The notes: generated by a model from the letters alone, not told the origin. A stretch of 64,000 nt of DNA from Salinarimonas ramus (GCF_014645695.1 NZ_BMMF01000014.1:124001-188000), one strand, 5' to 3'; positions 45,305-57,640 are shown, numbered from the stretch's first letter. Numbers and translations: made by a program.

Positions 45305-46477
45305 ATGACCTGCACGCCCCGCCGCCTGCCGCCGCTCGTCCGGCCGACGCTGGCTCTGCTCATCGCCCTTTCGACCGCGCTCGTGCTCGTCTCGACGCGG
45401 CAGCTCGCGGCTCAGGAGCGGCTCGAGACGCAGGCCGGCCCGATGCTGCTCGAGACGGTCGCTGGCGGCCTGGTCCACCCCTGGGGCATGGCGGATCTGC
45501 CCGAGGGCGGGTTCCTGGTGACGGAGCGCCCCGGCCGCCTGCGCCACGTGCGCGCCGACGGCGCGGTCTCGCCCCCGCTCGCCGGCGTGCCGGAAGTGGC
45601 GGACGTGGGCCAGGGCGGGCTCCTCGACGTGGCGCTCGCGCCCGATTTCGCCACGAGCCGGATGGTCTACCTCACCTTCGCCGAAGCCCGCGGCGGCGGC
45701 GCGGCGACGTCGCTCGCGCGTGGGCGCCTGAACGAGGGGCTCACCGCGCTGGAAGGCACCGAGATCCTGTTCCGCGCCGAGCCGGCGATGTCCGGCGGGC
45801 GGCATTTCGGCTCGCGCGTCGTGCCCGCGCCGGACGGCGAGACGCTCTTCGTCACCCTCGGCGACCGTGGGCAGGATACGAGCGCGCAGGACCTCTCGAG
45901 CCATCACGGCACCGTCGTGCGGCTCACGCGCGACGGCGCGCCCGCACCGGGCAACCCCTTCCTCGATCGCGAGGGCGCGCGCCCCGAGATCTTCTCCTAC
46001 GGCCATCGCAACCCGCAGGGCGCGGCGCTCGACCCCGCCAGCGGACGCCTCTTCACGGCGGAGATGGGCCCGCGCGGCGGCGACGAGATCAACGCGCCCT
46101 CCGCCGGCGTGAACTACGGCTGGCCGATCGTCTCCAACGGCAGCCAGTACAGCGGCATCCCGATCCCGGACCACGAGACCGACACGAGCCTCGAGCCGCC
46201 GCTCTGGGGCTGGGTGCCCTCCTTCTCGCCGTCGGGCATGGCCTTCTACGACGGTGACCTGATCCCCGCCTGGCAGGGCGATCTCGTCGTCGGCGCGCTC
46301 TCCGGCCAGGCTCTGGCGCGGCTCGACGTGGAGGACGGGCGCATCGTGTCGGAGGAGATCATCCCCGTCGGCCGGCGCATCCGCGCCGTGACGCAGGGGC
46401 CCGACGGGGCGCTCTACCTCCTCGTCGACGACGATCGCGGCGCGCTGCTGCGGCTTTCCCCCGCCGATCAGGGCTGA
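45305..46477 (+). CDS. PQQ-dependent soluble aldose sugar dehydrogenase-like protein
   Basis: A 390-residue exported beta-propeller enzyme. A signal peptide (PTLALLIALSTALVLVSTRQ) leads into the GSDH/YliI fold: LVHPWGMADLPEGGFLVTER, GGRHFGSRVVPAPDG with the catalytic His region, SYGHRNPQGAALDP (PQQ-contacting Arg) and AEMGPRGGDEINAP with the calcium-site residues. It oxidises aldose sugars at C1 in the periplasm with PQQ. It begins at the ATG at 45305 after GAGG. PQQ synthesis genes are not in the window. Confidence 0.9.
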   Translation: MTCTPRRLPPLVRPTLALLIALSTALVLVSTRQLAAQERLETQAGPMLLETVAGGLVHPWGMADLPEGGFLVTERPGRLRHVRADGAVSPPLAGVPEVADVGQGGLLDVALAPDFATSRMVYLTFAEARGGGAATSLARGRLNEGLTALEGTEILFRAEPAMSGGRHFGSRVVPAPDGETLFVTLGDRGQDTSAQDLSSHHGTVVRLTRDGAPAPGNPFLDREGARPEIFSYGHRNPQGAALDPASGRLFTAEMGPRGGDEINAPSAGVNYGWPIVSNGSQYSGIPIPDHETDTSLEPPLWGWVPSFSPSGMAFYDGDLIPAWQGDLVVGALSGQALARLDVEDGRIVSEEIIPVGRRIRAVTQGPDGALYLLVDDDRGALLRLSPADQG

Positions 46478-46555
46478 TAGGAGCGGGCACGACCGCAATC
46501 CCCGCGAGCCGGCCGCCAGGTGCGCACGGCCGGCTTTCTCCCCCGGAGCACATCG

Positions 46556-47632
46556 ATGGACCCCGTCTCCCAGATCGCGCTCGGCGCCGCCGTCGGGCAC
46601 GCCCTCGCCGGACGTCGCCTCGGCGGCCTCGCCGCCGCGGGGGGCGCGCTGGGCGGGCTGATCCCCGATCTCGACGTGATCTGGTCCGGCTGGGGCCGCG
46701 ACACGATTGCGTACTGGGAGCTCCACCGCGGCGTCACCCACTCCCTGTTCTTCGGGCCGGTGGTCGGCCCGGTTCTCGGCTGGGCGTCGGCGACGCTGCA
46801 TGGCCGTGCCCGCGCGAAGAGCGGGAAGCCGACGGAGGGGCTCTTCGCGGCCTGGACGGCGGTGTGGGTGGGGGCGCTCTTCACGCATCCGCTCCTCGAC
46901 ACCGCGACGATCTACGGCACGCAGCTCCTCGCGCCGTTCTCGGACCTGCGCTTCGCGCTCCCGGCGCTGCCGATCATCGACCCGATCTACACCCTGCCGC
47001 TCCTCGTCGCGCTCGGGCTCGCCGCCTTCCTCGGCTGGCGCACCGGCGCGGCGAAGCGCGTGACGGTCGCCGCGCTCGTGCTGACGACGCTCTATGCGGG
47101 CGCGGGCCTGTGGGCGAACGGCCGCGCGGAGGCGATCGCGCGCGCCGATCCGGGCCTCGTCGCCCGCGCGCCGGAGGAGGTGCGCGTCACGACGACCTTC
47201 CTCACGCCGTGGCTGCGCCGCGTGACGACGCAGGAGGCCGACGCCCGCCACGTCGGCTTCGTGTCGGTGTTCGCGCCGGAGCGGCCCATCCGCTGGACGG
47301 CTTTACCCAAGGACCCGCGCGCGGAGGCGCTGGCCGAGGCGGCGCTCGCCACCGAGCAGGGCAGGCGCTACCGCCGCTTCGCCACGGGGGCGCTCAACCC
47401 GCACGTCGTCGAGAGCCCGGACGGGGAGGGGGAGGTGCTGCGCATCGGCGACGCCCGCTACGGCTTCCCGAACGGCACGCTCGGCGGGATGTGGGGCGTG
47501 CAATGGCCGATCCGCGACGGCGCCATCGTGGAGGGCGCGGCCGAGCGCTACATGATCCCGCGCGGTGCGGACCTCGACGATCTCGGCGACCTCCTGAGCG
47601 CGAGCTTCGGCGGGGAGACGGAGCTGTTCTGA
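46556..47632 (+). CDS. YdjM/DUF457-type membrane metal-dependent hydrolase
   Basis: A 358-residue protein starting MDPVSQIALGAAVGHALAGR, a hallmark of the DUF457/YdjM family. PDLDVIW, HRGVTHSLFFGP and FTHPLLDTATIYG supply His and Asp residues that probably bind a metal at the membrane surface. About five helices fill the first 200 residues and a soluble C-terminal domain follows. GGAG lies eight bases before the ATG. Possible phospholipase-like or stress role; unproven. Confidence 0.85.
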   Translation: MDPVSQIALGAAVGHALAGRRLGGLAAAGGALGGLIPDLDVIWSGWGRDTIAYWELHRGVTHSLFFGPVVGPVLGWASATLHGRARAKSGKPTEGLFAAWTAVWVGALFTHPLLDTATIYGTQLLAPFSDLRFALPALPIIDPIYTLPLLVALGLAAFLGWRTGAAKRVTVAALVLTTLYAGAGLWANGRAEAIARADPGLVARAPEEVRVTTTFLTPWLRRVTTQEADARHVGFVSVFAPERPIRWTALPKDPRAEALAEAALATEQGRRYRRFATGALNPHVVESPDGEGEVLRIGDARYGFPNGTLGGMWGVQWPIRDGAIVEGAAERYMIPRGADLDDLGDLLSASFGGETELF

Positions 47633-47894
47633 GGGGAGCCCCGAAAGATCGGCAACGAAGATCGGCAAGATTTTGCTATGGCGAGCGAAAACGGCTTGCC
47701 GTGCAGGGGCTTGCCGGCTCGCGAGATCGGCAACGACGATCCGCCGACGCCGTCTCGTCGCGACCATTGCTTTCGCGTCCGCCCCTGATCCGACCGGCGC
47801 CCATCCCGCCTTCGCGCCGCTGTCGCTTCCGCTGCGTCGCGCCGCGGTGCTATGCCGGTCGTCACGATCAAGACGACACGCGAAAGGAAACGCC

Positions 47895-48674
47895 ATGGAT
47901 CTCGGCCTTACGGGCAAGCGCGCCCTCGTCCTCTCCTCCAGCCGCGGCCTCGGCCAGGCCTGCGCCCGGGCGCTCGCCGCCGAGGGTGCGGAGGTGTTCA
48001 TGACGGCGCGCAGCGCCGACAAGCTCGAGGAGACGAAGCGCGCCATCGAGGCCGCCGGCGGCACCGCCCACGCCTTCGGCGCGGACCTGACGAGCCAAGC
48101 CGACGAGATCTATGCCGCCGCCGAGCGCGCCATGGGCGGCGTCGACATCCTCGTCGCCAATACCGGCGGCCCCCCCGCCAAGATGGCCGCCGACGTGCCG
48201 GACGCGGACTGGACGCCTTATTTCGAGAGCATGGTGAAGCCGGTCTTCCGGCTCGCCGGCCTGTGCCTTCCTGGCATGCGCCAGCGCGGCTTCGGGCGCA
48301 TCCTGACGATCGCCTCCTCCGGCGTGATCCAGCCGATCCCCAACCTCGCCATGTCGAACACGCTGCGCTCGGCGCTCGTGGGCTGGTCGAAGACGCTCGC
48401 CTCCGAGGTGGCGAAGGACGGCGTGACCGTGAACGTCGTGCTGCCCGGGCGCATCCGCACCGATCGCACGGGCGAGCTCGACGCCGCCAACGCCAAGCGG
48501 CTCGGCAAGTCCGTGGAGGAGGTCGAGGCCGCGGCCACCGCGGCGATCCCGGCGGGGCGCTACGGCAATGTCGAGGAGTTCGCCGACGTCGTCGCCTTCC
48601 TCGCCTCGACGCGCGCGAGCTACGTCACGGGCTCGCTGATGCGTATCGACGGCGGCGCGATCCGCTCGGTCTGA
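47895..48674 (+). CDS. atypical short-chain dehydrogenase lacking the catalytic Tyr-Lys
   Basis: A 259-residue SDR-fold protein. The nucleotide-binding loop reads LSSSRGLGQA in place of TGxxxGIG, the structural motif VANTGGPP replaces NNAG, and TIASSGV keeps the Ser. Where YxxxK should follow, the sequence is PNLAMSNTLRSAL, so Tyr and Lys are both replaced. The end ASYVTGSLMRIDGGAIRSV is normal. This known divergent subgroup is often annotated as 3-oxoacyl-ACP reductase, but standard SDR catalysis is doubtful. GAAAGGAAA precedes the ATG; the TenA gene follows after 12 bp, likely in one operon. Confidence 0.85.
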   Translation: MDLGLTGKRALVLSSSRGLGQACARALAAEGAEVFMTARSADKLEETKRAIEAAGGTAHAFGADLTSQADEIYAAAERAMGGVDILVANTGGPPAKMAADVPDADWTPYFESMVKPVFRLAGLCLPGMRQRGFGRILTIASSGVIQPIPNLAMSNTLRSALVGWSKTLASEVAKDGVTVNVVLPGRIRTDRTGELDAANAKRLGKSVEEVEAAATAAIPAGRYGNVEEFADVVAFLASTRASYVTGSLMRIDGGAIRSV

Positions 48675-48686
48675 GCGGGGCTCGCC

Positions 48687-49349
48687 ATGCCCTTCTCCGC
48701 CGATGCGTGGGCGCGCAACGAAGCCGCCTACGAGACCATCCGCACGATGCCCTTCAACGCGGAGCTGGCCGACGGCCGGCTCTCGCGGGAGCGCTTCGTG
48801 CATTACATCGTGCAGGACGCGCACTACCTGATCGGCTTCGGCCGGGCGCTGGCGCTCGCCGCGGCGAAGGCGCGCGATCCCGATCGGATCGTTCACTTCG
48901 CTCGGGCGGCGGAGAGCGCCATCGTGGTGGAGCGCTCGCTGCACGGCTCGTTCTTCGAGGAATGGGGAATCGACGCGAAAGCCTTCGCGGCGATCCCGGT
49001 CCAGCCCTCGGCGCACCATTACGTGTCCTACCTCACGGCGACCGCCTTCGCCGAGCCCTACGAGGTGGTGCTGGCTGCGCTGCTGCCGTGCTTCTGGATC
49101 TATGCGGAGGTCGGGCGCGACATCCATCAGCGTGCGGGCGCGGACAACCCGTATCGCGCCTGGATCGACACCTATGCCGGCGAGGAGTTCCACGCGGCCG
49201 TGGCGCGCATGATCGCCGCGACCGACGAAGCGGCGGCGCAGGCGTCGCCGGCGCTGCTGGCGCGCATGCACGAGGCCTACACGGCGGCGACGCGGCTCGA
49301 ATACCTGTTCTGGGACGGTGCCTGGCGGCTGGAGCGCTGGCCGGTCTGA
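48687..49349 (+). CDS. tenA: TenA family thiaminase II / aminopyrimidine aminohydrolase
   Basis: A 220-residue all-helical TenA protein. The catalytic Cys is in LAALLPCFWIYAEVG, placing it in the Cys-type TenA class; FVHYIVQDAHYLIGFGRAL and IDTYAGEEFHAAV provide the Asp, Tyr and Glu of the pocket. TenA hydrolyses aminopyrimidine products of thiamine decay to salvage HMP. It lies 12 bp after the atypical SDR. Its stop codon is in the left arm of the hairpin at 49345-49370. No TPP riboswitch was seen. Confidence 0.9.
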   Translation: MPFSADAWARNEAAYETIRTMPFNAELADGRLSRERFVHYIVQDAHYLIGFGRALALAAAKARDPDRIVHFARAAESAIVVERSLHGSFFEEWGIDAKAFAAIPVQPSAHHYVSYLTATAFAEPYEVVLAALLPCFWIYAEVGRDIHQRAGADNPYRAWIDTYAGEEFHAAVARMIAATDEAAAQASPALLARMHEAYTAATRLEYLFWDGAWRLERWPV

Positions 49350-49370
49350 CGGCGCGGCCGCGCCGTCAGA
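49345..49370. terminator. palindromic bidirectional terminator between tenA and the carboxypeptidase
   Basis: A perfect 26-bp palindrome, TCTGACGGCGCGG and its complement. The TGA of tenA lies in the left arm and the stop of the minus-strand carboxypeptidase lies in the right arm. It can fold on both transcripts; T-tracts are lacking. Confidence 0.6.
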
Positions 49371-50673
49371 AGACCGGACGGCGCGGCGGCATCGGGGTGA
49401 TGATGCGGATCTCGGCCGCCGGCGCGGGCTCGCTCGTCGACGGCAGGCCCGGGATCAGCGGCCCGCCACGGCGCGGCGGCAGGATGTTGAGCGGCAGCCC
49501 GGCGCCGAGCGGAGGCGGCTCCACGGCGGCTGCGCTCGCCACCTGGGGCGCCGCCGAGACGCCCTCCGGCAGGCCGAGGAAGACGCGCACCGGCTCGACC
49601 GGCTGGCGCGCCGGCAAATCGACGGTGGGGAGCGTGCGGGCCTGCGCCGCGAAGAACGCCAGCGCCCCCGAGCCGCCGGGCGCACCGGCGGCGACCACGA
49701 TCGCCTGGGTGTCGTCGTCGCTCTCCCCGCCACGACGGCGGTTGGGATCGCAGACGATCGGGCGCAGGTCCGGCGGCGTCGAGACGGCGGAGCGCGGCAG
49801 CGAGGTGAGCGAGCGCCCCGTCGTGCCGAGCCCGAACAGGCCGCGGGACTGGAAGCCGTATTCGAGGAGCGAGGCGGTGAGCGCCGTGCGCTCGCGCGAG
49901 GACATCTGGCCCATCACCACGGCGACGAGACGCCGGCCGTTGCGCTCGGCGGTGGCGACGACGTTGAAGCCCGACGAGCAGACGTAGCCGGTCTTCATGC
50001 CCGTGGCGCCGGCATAGCGCCCGATGATGCCGTTGTGGTTGTTCATCACCGTGTTGCCGTAGGCGATGGCCTGCATGCCCCACAGCCCGCGCTGGGAGGG
50101 GAAGTCGCGGATCAGCGCCTGGGCGAGGAGCGCCATGTCCCGCGCGGTGGTGCGCTTGGAGAGATCGGGCAGGCCGCTCGGGTTGGCGAAGACCGTCTCG
50201 TTCATGCCGAGCCGGCGCGCGGTGGCGTTCATGCGCGTGACGAAGGCGCCAGCCGAGCCGCCGATGTTCTCGGCGATGGTCCAGGCGACGTCGTTCGCCG
50301 ACTTCACCATGATGATCCTGAGCGCGTTCTCGAGCGTGATCTGCGAGCCCGGGCGAAAGCCCATCTTGGAGGGCGGCATGGAGGCCGCCTGCGCGGAGAC
50401 GGTGAGCAACGTGTTCATCGACGCGTGCCCGCTGCGCACCGCGTCGAGCGCCACGTAGGCCGTCATCATCTTGGTGAGCGAGGCCGGATACCACGGCATC
50501 GTCGCGTTGCGCTCGAAGATCACGGCGCCGCTGTCGAGATCGGCGACGAGGAGCGGCGCGTTCTCGATCTGCGCGCGCGCGGGCCCGACGAAGGCGAACG
50601 CGGCGGCGAGGACGAGGATCACGACGGCGAGGAGATCGGCAGGGCGACGGGTCGCGAAGGATTGCACGCGCAT
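49366..50673 (-). CDS. D-alanyl-D-alanine carboxypeptidase (PBP5/6-like)
   Basis: A 435-residue penicillin-binding protein. A signal peptide (LLAVVILVLAAAFAFVGPARAQ) precedes the S11 peptidase domain with SLTK (Ser65, Lys68), KSANDVAW (SxN) and GMKTGYVCSSG (KTG). It trims the terminal D-Ala from peptidoglycan stem peptides. After about residue 290 there is a Pro/Ala-rich tail ending MPPRRPVF instead of the usual PBP5 C-terminal amphipathic anchor, so its membrane attachment may be by the uncleaved signal or absent. Confidence 0.93.
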   Translation of the reverse strand: MRVQSFATRRPADLLAVVILVLAAAFAFVGPARAQIENAPLLVADLDSGAVIFERNATMPWYPASLTKMMTAYVALDAVRSGHASMNTLLTVSAQAASMPPSKMGFRPGSQITLENALRIIMVKSANDVAWTIAENIGGSAGAFVTRMNATARRLGMNETVFANPSGLPDLSKRTTARDMALLAQALIRDFPSQRGLWGMQAIAYGNTVMNNHNGIIGRYAGATGMKTGYVCSSGFNVVATAERNGRRLVAVVMGQMSSRERTALTASLLEYGFQSRGLFGLGTTGRSLTSLPRSAVSTPPDLRPIVCDPNRRRGGESDDDTQAIVVAAGAPGGSGALAFFAAQARTLPTVDLPARQPVEPVRVFLGLPEGVSAAPQVASAAAVEPPPLGAGLPLNILPPRRGGPLIPGLPSTSEPAPAAEIRIITPMPPRRPVF

Positions 50674-50897
50674 GAGGAGGTGCGGGCTCCGGGCTCTTCG
50701 GGCGGGCGGACGCGACGGCGACCGGGCGGCTTTCGACGGACGATAGCGAAATCGGAGGCTTATTTCCAGATCACGGCGGGATTTCGCGTGAACGCACGCG
50801 CTGCGCGCTTGCGCCGCGGGGCGCGAGGGTGTTCGAGAGCCCGGTGCGCGATCGCGCGAGCGCTGGCTCCGGACGCGCCGACACGGATGCGAGCGCC

Positions 50898-51797
50898 ATG
50901 GACGTCACCCTCCTGTGGATCCCGGTCACCCTGGCGGCAGCCGTCGCCCAGACCGGCCGCAACGCGCTCCAGCGCGACCTCACGGCGCGCATCGGCACGA
51001 TCGGCGCGACGCAGGTGCGCTTCCTCTTCGGCCTGCCCTTCGCCATCGTCTTCCTCGGCATCGCGCTCGTGGCGACGGGGGAGGCGCTGCCGCGGCCGGG
51101 GGAGGGCTTCTTCGGCTTCCTGCTCGTGGGCGCGCTCGCTCAGATCGCGGCGACGGCGCTGATGCTCGCCGCCATGCGCGACCGGGCCTTCTCCGTCGTC
51201 ACGGCCTACCTGAAGACCGAGCCGGTGCTGACCGCGCTCTTCGCCGTCACCGTGATCGGCGATCCGATCACGAGCCCGATGATGGCGGCGATCGCGGTGG
51301 CGACGGCCGGCGTCGTCCTCGTCTCGCACACGCCGGGCAAGCTCACCGCCGGCGGCCTTCGCCCGGCGCTGCTCGGCCTCGCCGCGGCCGCGGGCTTCGG
51401 GCTCTCGGCGGTCGGCTATCGCGGCGCGATCCTCGCCTTCGAGGACGGCGGCTATCTCGTGCGCGCGACGACGGCTCTCGTCGCCGCGCTGGCGCTGCAG
51501 ACGGCGATCCTCCTCGTCTATCTCCTCGTCTTCGATCGCAAGGCGCTCCTCGGCTCGCTGCGGGAATGGCGGGGCTCGTCTACGGCGGGCTTCCTCGGCG
51601 CGCTCGCCTCGCAATTCTGGTTCCTCGGCTTCGCGCTCACCTCTGCGGCGAACGTGCGCACGCTCGCCCTCGTCGAGGTCGTGTTCGCGCAGATGGTCTC
51701 GCGCCGCCTCTTCGCCCAGGAGACCAGCCGACGCGAGCTCCTCGGCATCGCTCTCATCGTCGCGGGCGTGGGGGCGCTGCTCTGGAAGAGCGTGTGA
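50898..51797 (+). CDS. EamA/DMT family transporter
   Basis: A 299-residue carrier with ten hydrophobic helices in two EamA halves: AAVAQTGRNALQRDL and RFLFGLPFAIVFLGIAL in the first, and GLAAAAGFGLSAVGYRGAIL and NVRTLALVEVVFAQMVSRRL in the second. The second half has the usual LxxxEPVxA-like helix end (TLALVEVVFA). Substrate unknown; family members export amino acids, nucleosides or metabolites. The ATG at 50898 was chosen since the first helix begins directly. Confidence 0.87.
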   Translation: MDVTLLWIPVTLAAAVAQTGRNALQRDLTARIGTIGATQVRFLFGLPFAIVFLGIALVATGEALPRPGEGFFGFLLVGALAQIAATALMLAAMRDRAFSVVTAYLKTEPVLTALFAVTVIGDPITSPMMAAIAVATAGVVLVSHTPGKLTAGGLRPALLGLAAAAGFGLSAVGYRGAILAFEDGGYLVRATTALVAALALQTAILLVYLLVFDRKALLGSLREWRGSSTAGFLGALASQFWFLGFALTSAANVRTLALVEVVFAQMVSRRLFAQETSRRELLGIALIVAGVGALLWKSV

Positions 51798-51970
51798 GCC
51801 ACCCCTCCGTAAAGCCCCAGACGGGAAAGCTCCGGACCAGCTTGCGCGGCAGAAATGTCACACCCATCTGAGAGCGGAGCCGGTCGCTCTCTCGAGGGCC
51901 GGATGATGCGTCCGACGGCGCGCGTGCCTCCGCGAGAGGGCGCTCGCCGCCCGTCATGAAGGTGTGGCTG

Positions 51971-54610
<2,640 letters not shown>

Positions 54611-54833
54611 GGCGAAGGGGGAGGGCCGGCCTCGGGAATGGGGGCGGCTCTCCTGCTCCGCGATCATTCGGACGTCCAGCCGTCCCCTCCAGGCGCAGGA
54701 TCCGCTCGCAGCGTAGCCCCCATCATCCCTCTCGACAAACCCCGCGCTTTCCGGTACAGCGCCGGCAACTCAAAACAGGACGCCGAAATCCAGCGACGGT
54801 CGGCATGGCCGCGCAACGGCAGGAGTTGGACCG

Positions 54834-55292
54834 ATGAACATCATTCAGCAGCTCGAGCAGGAGCAGATCGCCAAGCTCGGCAAGACCATTCCGGACTTCG
54901 AGCCGGGCGACACCGTGATCGTGAACGTGACGGTCCGCGAAGGCGACCGCACCCGCGTGCAGGCCTACGAGGGCGTCTGCATCGCCCGCAACGGCGGCGG
55001 CATCCAGGAGAGCTTCACGGTCCGCAAGATCTCCTACGGCGAGGGCGTGGAGCGCGTGTTCCCGGTCTACTCGCCGATGATCGACTCGATCGAGGTCGTG
55101 CGCCGCGGCAAGGTCCGCCGCGCCAAGCTCTATTACCTGCGCGACCGCCGCGGCAAGTCGGCTCGTATCGTCGAGCGCACGGATCGCCGGGCGCAGCGCC
55201 AGCGCGAGGTCGAGAACACCGCCCGCGCCGAGAAGGCCGCTGCCGTCAAGGCCGCCAAGGAAGCCGCGAAGGCCGGCAACGCCGCCGAGTGA
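54834..55292 (+). CDS. rplS: 50S ribosomal protein L19
   Basis: A 152-residue bL19. [59 protein letters not shown] and [18 protein letters not shown] are canonical. An Ala/Lys-rich extension of about 30 residues ([19 protein letters not shown]) at the C-terminus is typical of Hyphomicrobiales L19. It sits apart from the usual rpsP-rimM-trmD genes, between clpB and leuC, an arrangement seen in this order. GGAG precedes the ATG at 54834. Confidence 0.97.
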   Translation: MNIIQQLEQEQIAKLGKTIPDFEPGDTVIVNVTVREGDRTRVQAYEGVCIARNGGGIQESFTVRKISYGEGVERVFPVYSPMIDSIEVVRRGKVRRAKLYYLRDRRGKSARIVERTDRRAQRQREVENTARAEKAAAVKAAKEAAKAGNAAE

Positions 55293-55329
55293 TCACCGCT
55301 CCGGCGGCACTCGCGAGAGGATGTTGCGC

Positions 55330-55358
55330 AGCGCGGCCGCCCGACGGCCGCGCTGTTT
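55330..55358 (+). terminator. intrinsic terminator after rplS
   Basis: AGCGCGGCCG, loop CCCGA, CGGCCGCGCT then GTTTCGTTTC: a ten-pair GC-rich stem 38 bp after the rplS stop with a T-rich tail. Confidence 0.75.
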
Positions 55359-55451
55359 CGTTTCGAGCCCCCGCCGCGACCCTTCCGCGTCTTGCGCGGC
55401 GCGCGGGTCTGCTTAAGTTCGGGCCGTATGGTACCTGAGAGGTCGATCGAG

Positions 55452-56879
55452 ATGACGAAGCCCCGCACGATGTACGACAAGATCTGGGACGACCACGTCG
55501 TCGACACCCAGCCGGACGGGACCTGCCTCCTCTACATCGACCGCCACCTCGTCCACGAGGTGACCTCGCCGCAGGCCTTCGAGGGCCTGCGCGTCGCGGG
55601 TCGCCAGGTGCGCCAGCCGGCCAAGACGCTCGCCGTCGTCGACCACAACGTGCCGACCACCGATCGCTCCAAGGGTATCGCCGATCCGGAGAGCGCGACG
55701 CAGGTGGAGGCGCTCGCCAAGAACGCCGCCGAGTTCGGCGTCGAGTACTACGACGAGCGCGACGTGCGCCAGGGTATCGTCCACGTGGTGGGGCCCGAGC
55801 AGGGCTTCACGCTCCCGGGCACCACCATCGTGTGCGGCGACAGCCACACCTCGACGCACGGCGCCTTCGGCGCGCTGGCGCACGGGATCGGCACGTCCGA
55901 GGTCGAGCACGTGCTCGCGACCCAGACGCTGATCCAGAAGAAGGCGAAGAACATGCGCGTGCGGGTGGAGGGAGACCTCCCCGCGGGCGTCGGCGCCAAG
56001 GACATCATCCTCGCGATCATCGGCGAGATCGGCACGGCCGGCGGCACGGGCTCGGTCATCGAGTATGCCGGCTCGGCCATCCGGCAGCTGTCCATGGAAG
56101 GCCGCATGACGGTCTGCAACATGTCGATCGAGGGTGGCGCCCGCGCGGGCCTCATCGCGCCCGACGAGAAGACCTACGCCTACTTGAAGGACCGCCCCAA
56201 GGCGCCCAAGGGCGAGGCCTGGGATCGCGCGGTGGCCTACTGGGAGAGCCTCAAGACCGACGAGGGCGCCCATTTCGACCGCGAGGTCGTGCTCGACGCG
56301 GCGAACCTGCCTCCCATCGTCTCCTGGGGCACCTCGCCCGAGGACGTGGTCTCGATCGCCGGCGTCGTGCCCAATCCCGACGAGATCGAGGACCCGAACA
56401 AGCGCGCCTCCAAGTGGCGGGCGCTGCACTACATGGGTCTCGAGCCCGGCACGAAGATGACCGACATCGCGCTCGATCGCGTGTTCATCGGCTCGTGCAC
56501 CAACGGTCGCATCGAGGACCTGCGGACGGTCGCGAAGATCGTCGAGGGCAAGCGGGTGGCGCAGAGCGTCTCCGCCATGATCGTCCCGGGCTCGGGCCTC
56601 GTGAAGATGCAGGCCGAGGCCGAGGGGCTCCACGAGATCTTCCTCGCCGCCGGTTTCGAGTGGCGCGAGCCGGGCTGCTCGATGTGCCTGGCCATGAACG
56701 CCGACCGGCTCTCGCCGGAGGAGCGCTGCGCCTCGACCTCGAACCGTAATTTCGAGGGCCGCCAGGGCTTCAAGGGCCGCACGCACCTCGTCTCCCCGGC
56801 GATGGCGGCCGCCGCCGCGATCGCGGGGCGGTTCGTGGACGTGCGGGAGATGGCCGGGATGGAGACGGCGGCGCAGTGA
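55452..56879 (+). CDS. leuC: 3-isopropylmalate dehydratase large subunit
   Basis: A 475-residue aconitase-family subunit of leucine synthesis; with LeuD it isomerises 2- to 3-isopropylmalate. The 4Fe-4S ligands are Cys in [13 protein letters not shown] and both Cys in [36 protein letters not shown] and [11 protein letters not shown] are also diagnostic. The start [17 protein letters not shown] at 55452 matches the family; the upstream ATG at 55428 would add eight residues. leuD and leuB are not adjacent; two small genes follow instead, as is common in this order. Confidence 0.97.
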   Translation: MTKPRTMYDKIWDDHVVDTQPDGTCLLYIDRHLVHEVTSPQAFEGLRVAGRQVRQPAKTLAVVDHNVPTTDRSKGIADPESATQVEALAKNAAEFGVEYYDERDVRQGIVHVVGPEQGFTLPGTTIVCGDSHTSTHGAFGALAHGIGTSEVEHVLATQTLIQKKAKNMRVRVEGDLPAGVGAKDIILAIIGEIGTAGGTGSVIEYAGSAIRQLSMEGRMTVCNMSIEGGARAGLIAPDEKTYAYLKDRPKAPKGEAWDRAVAYWESLKTDEGAHFDREVVLDAANLPPIVSWGTSPEDVVSIAGVVPNPDEIEDPNKRASKWRALHYMGLEPGTKMTDIALDRVFIGSCTNGRIEDLRTVAKIVEGKRVAQSVSAMIVPGSGLVKMQAEAEGLHEIFLAAGFEWREPGCSMCLAMNADRLSPEERCASTSNRNFEGRQGFKGRTHLVSPAMAAAAAIAGRFVDVREMAGMETAAQ

Positions 56880-56904
56880 TGCGCCGCCCCTGAGGCTCAC
56901 CGCC

Positions 56905-57195
56905 ATGCCTACCGATCCGCCCAGGCGCGAGAATCCCGACGACGCCCGCGCCCGAGAGGCGCGGCGCACGCTCGAGCGCGTCGATCGCGAGACAGAGACG
57001 ATCGGGCGCTCCGCCGGCGCGCGGATGGGGCAACGCATGGCGGACCATTTCGCCGGCCGCGACGCGCAGGGCGCCGGGCCGCACGGCGAGACCGATCCGA
57101 TGGAGGTCTGGGGTAAGCGCATCGGGCGGGCGCTCGCCGTGCCGTTCTTCGTCTTCCTGCTCGTCTGGCTCGGCTTCACGCTGAACTGGTGGTGA
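56905..57195 (+). CDS. small membrane protein downstream of leuC
   Basis: A 96-residue protein: a charged helical N-terminal part (ARAREARRTLERVDRETETI), a central polar stretch and one C-terminal hydrophobic helix (RALAVPFFVFLLVWLGFTLN). It is 25 bp after leuC and four bases before the metallopeptidase gene, so likely in the same operon. Small tail-anchored proteins at this place occur in related genomes; function unknown. Confidence 0.72.
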   Translation: MPTDPPRRENPDDARAREARRTLERVDRETETIGRSAGARMGQRMADHFAGRDAQGAGPHGETDPMEVWGKRIGRALAVPFFVFLLVWLGFTLNWW

Positions 57196-57199
57196 GGCG

Positions 57200-57640
57200 A
57201 TGAGCGCGCGCGAGAGCCGGCCTGAAAGCCATCCCGGAGACGACCTCCTCGCCTGGAAGGCGCCCGCGCTCGAGGAGTTCGAGCGGCTCGCCGAGGAGGC
57301 CTTCGCGCGCCTGCCCCGCGCCTTTCGCGACCTCGCCGCCAACGTGATCGTGCGCATCGACGACTGGCCCGACGAGGAGACGCTCGACGAGCTCGAGGCC
57401 GAGAGCGCCTACGACCTGCTGGGCCTCTTCCGCGGCATCGGCCTCGCCGAGGCCGGGGAGCCCATGTCCGGGCAGTTCCCCAACATGATCTGGCTCTACC
57501 GCCGCCCGATCCTCGACTATTGGGCCGAGCACGACGAGACGCTGGGCGCCGTCATCGCGCACGTGCTGATCCACGAGATCGGCCACCATTTCGGCCTGTC
57601 CGACGAGGACATGGAGGCGTTGGAGGCCCAGGCGGGGTGA
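57200..57640 (+). CDS. minimal zinc metallopeptidase-like protein (zincin, DUF1025 type)
   Basis: A 146-residue cytoplasmic protein. HVLIHEIGHHFGLSDEDM carries HExxH followed by the third His, as in the minimal zincins of the DUF1025/MpaP group. The preceding segment FPNMIWLYRRPILDYWAE is also conserved. Substrate unknown; in actinobacteria homologues fold as compact metallopeptidases. The last native-looking gene before the lower-GC islet. Confidence 0.85.
   Translation: MSARESRPESHPGDDLLAWKAPALEEFERLAEEAFARLPRAFRDLAANVIVRIDDWPDEETLDELEAESAYDLLGLFRGIGLAEAGEPMSGQFPNMIWLYRRPILDYWAEHDETLGAVIAHVLIHEIGHHFGLSDEDMEALEAQAG

Noticed and set aside
47640-47735. Repeated GATCGGCAACGA words before the SDR gene as a possible repeat element
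   Set aside because: Only two short copies 75 bp apart without further symmetry; within chance for this composition.
48600-48690. TPP riboswitch before tenA
   Set aside because: tenA starts 12 bp after the SDR stop, leaving no room, and no THI-box-like sequence was seen ahead of the SDR gene either.
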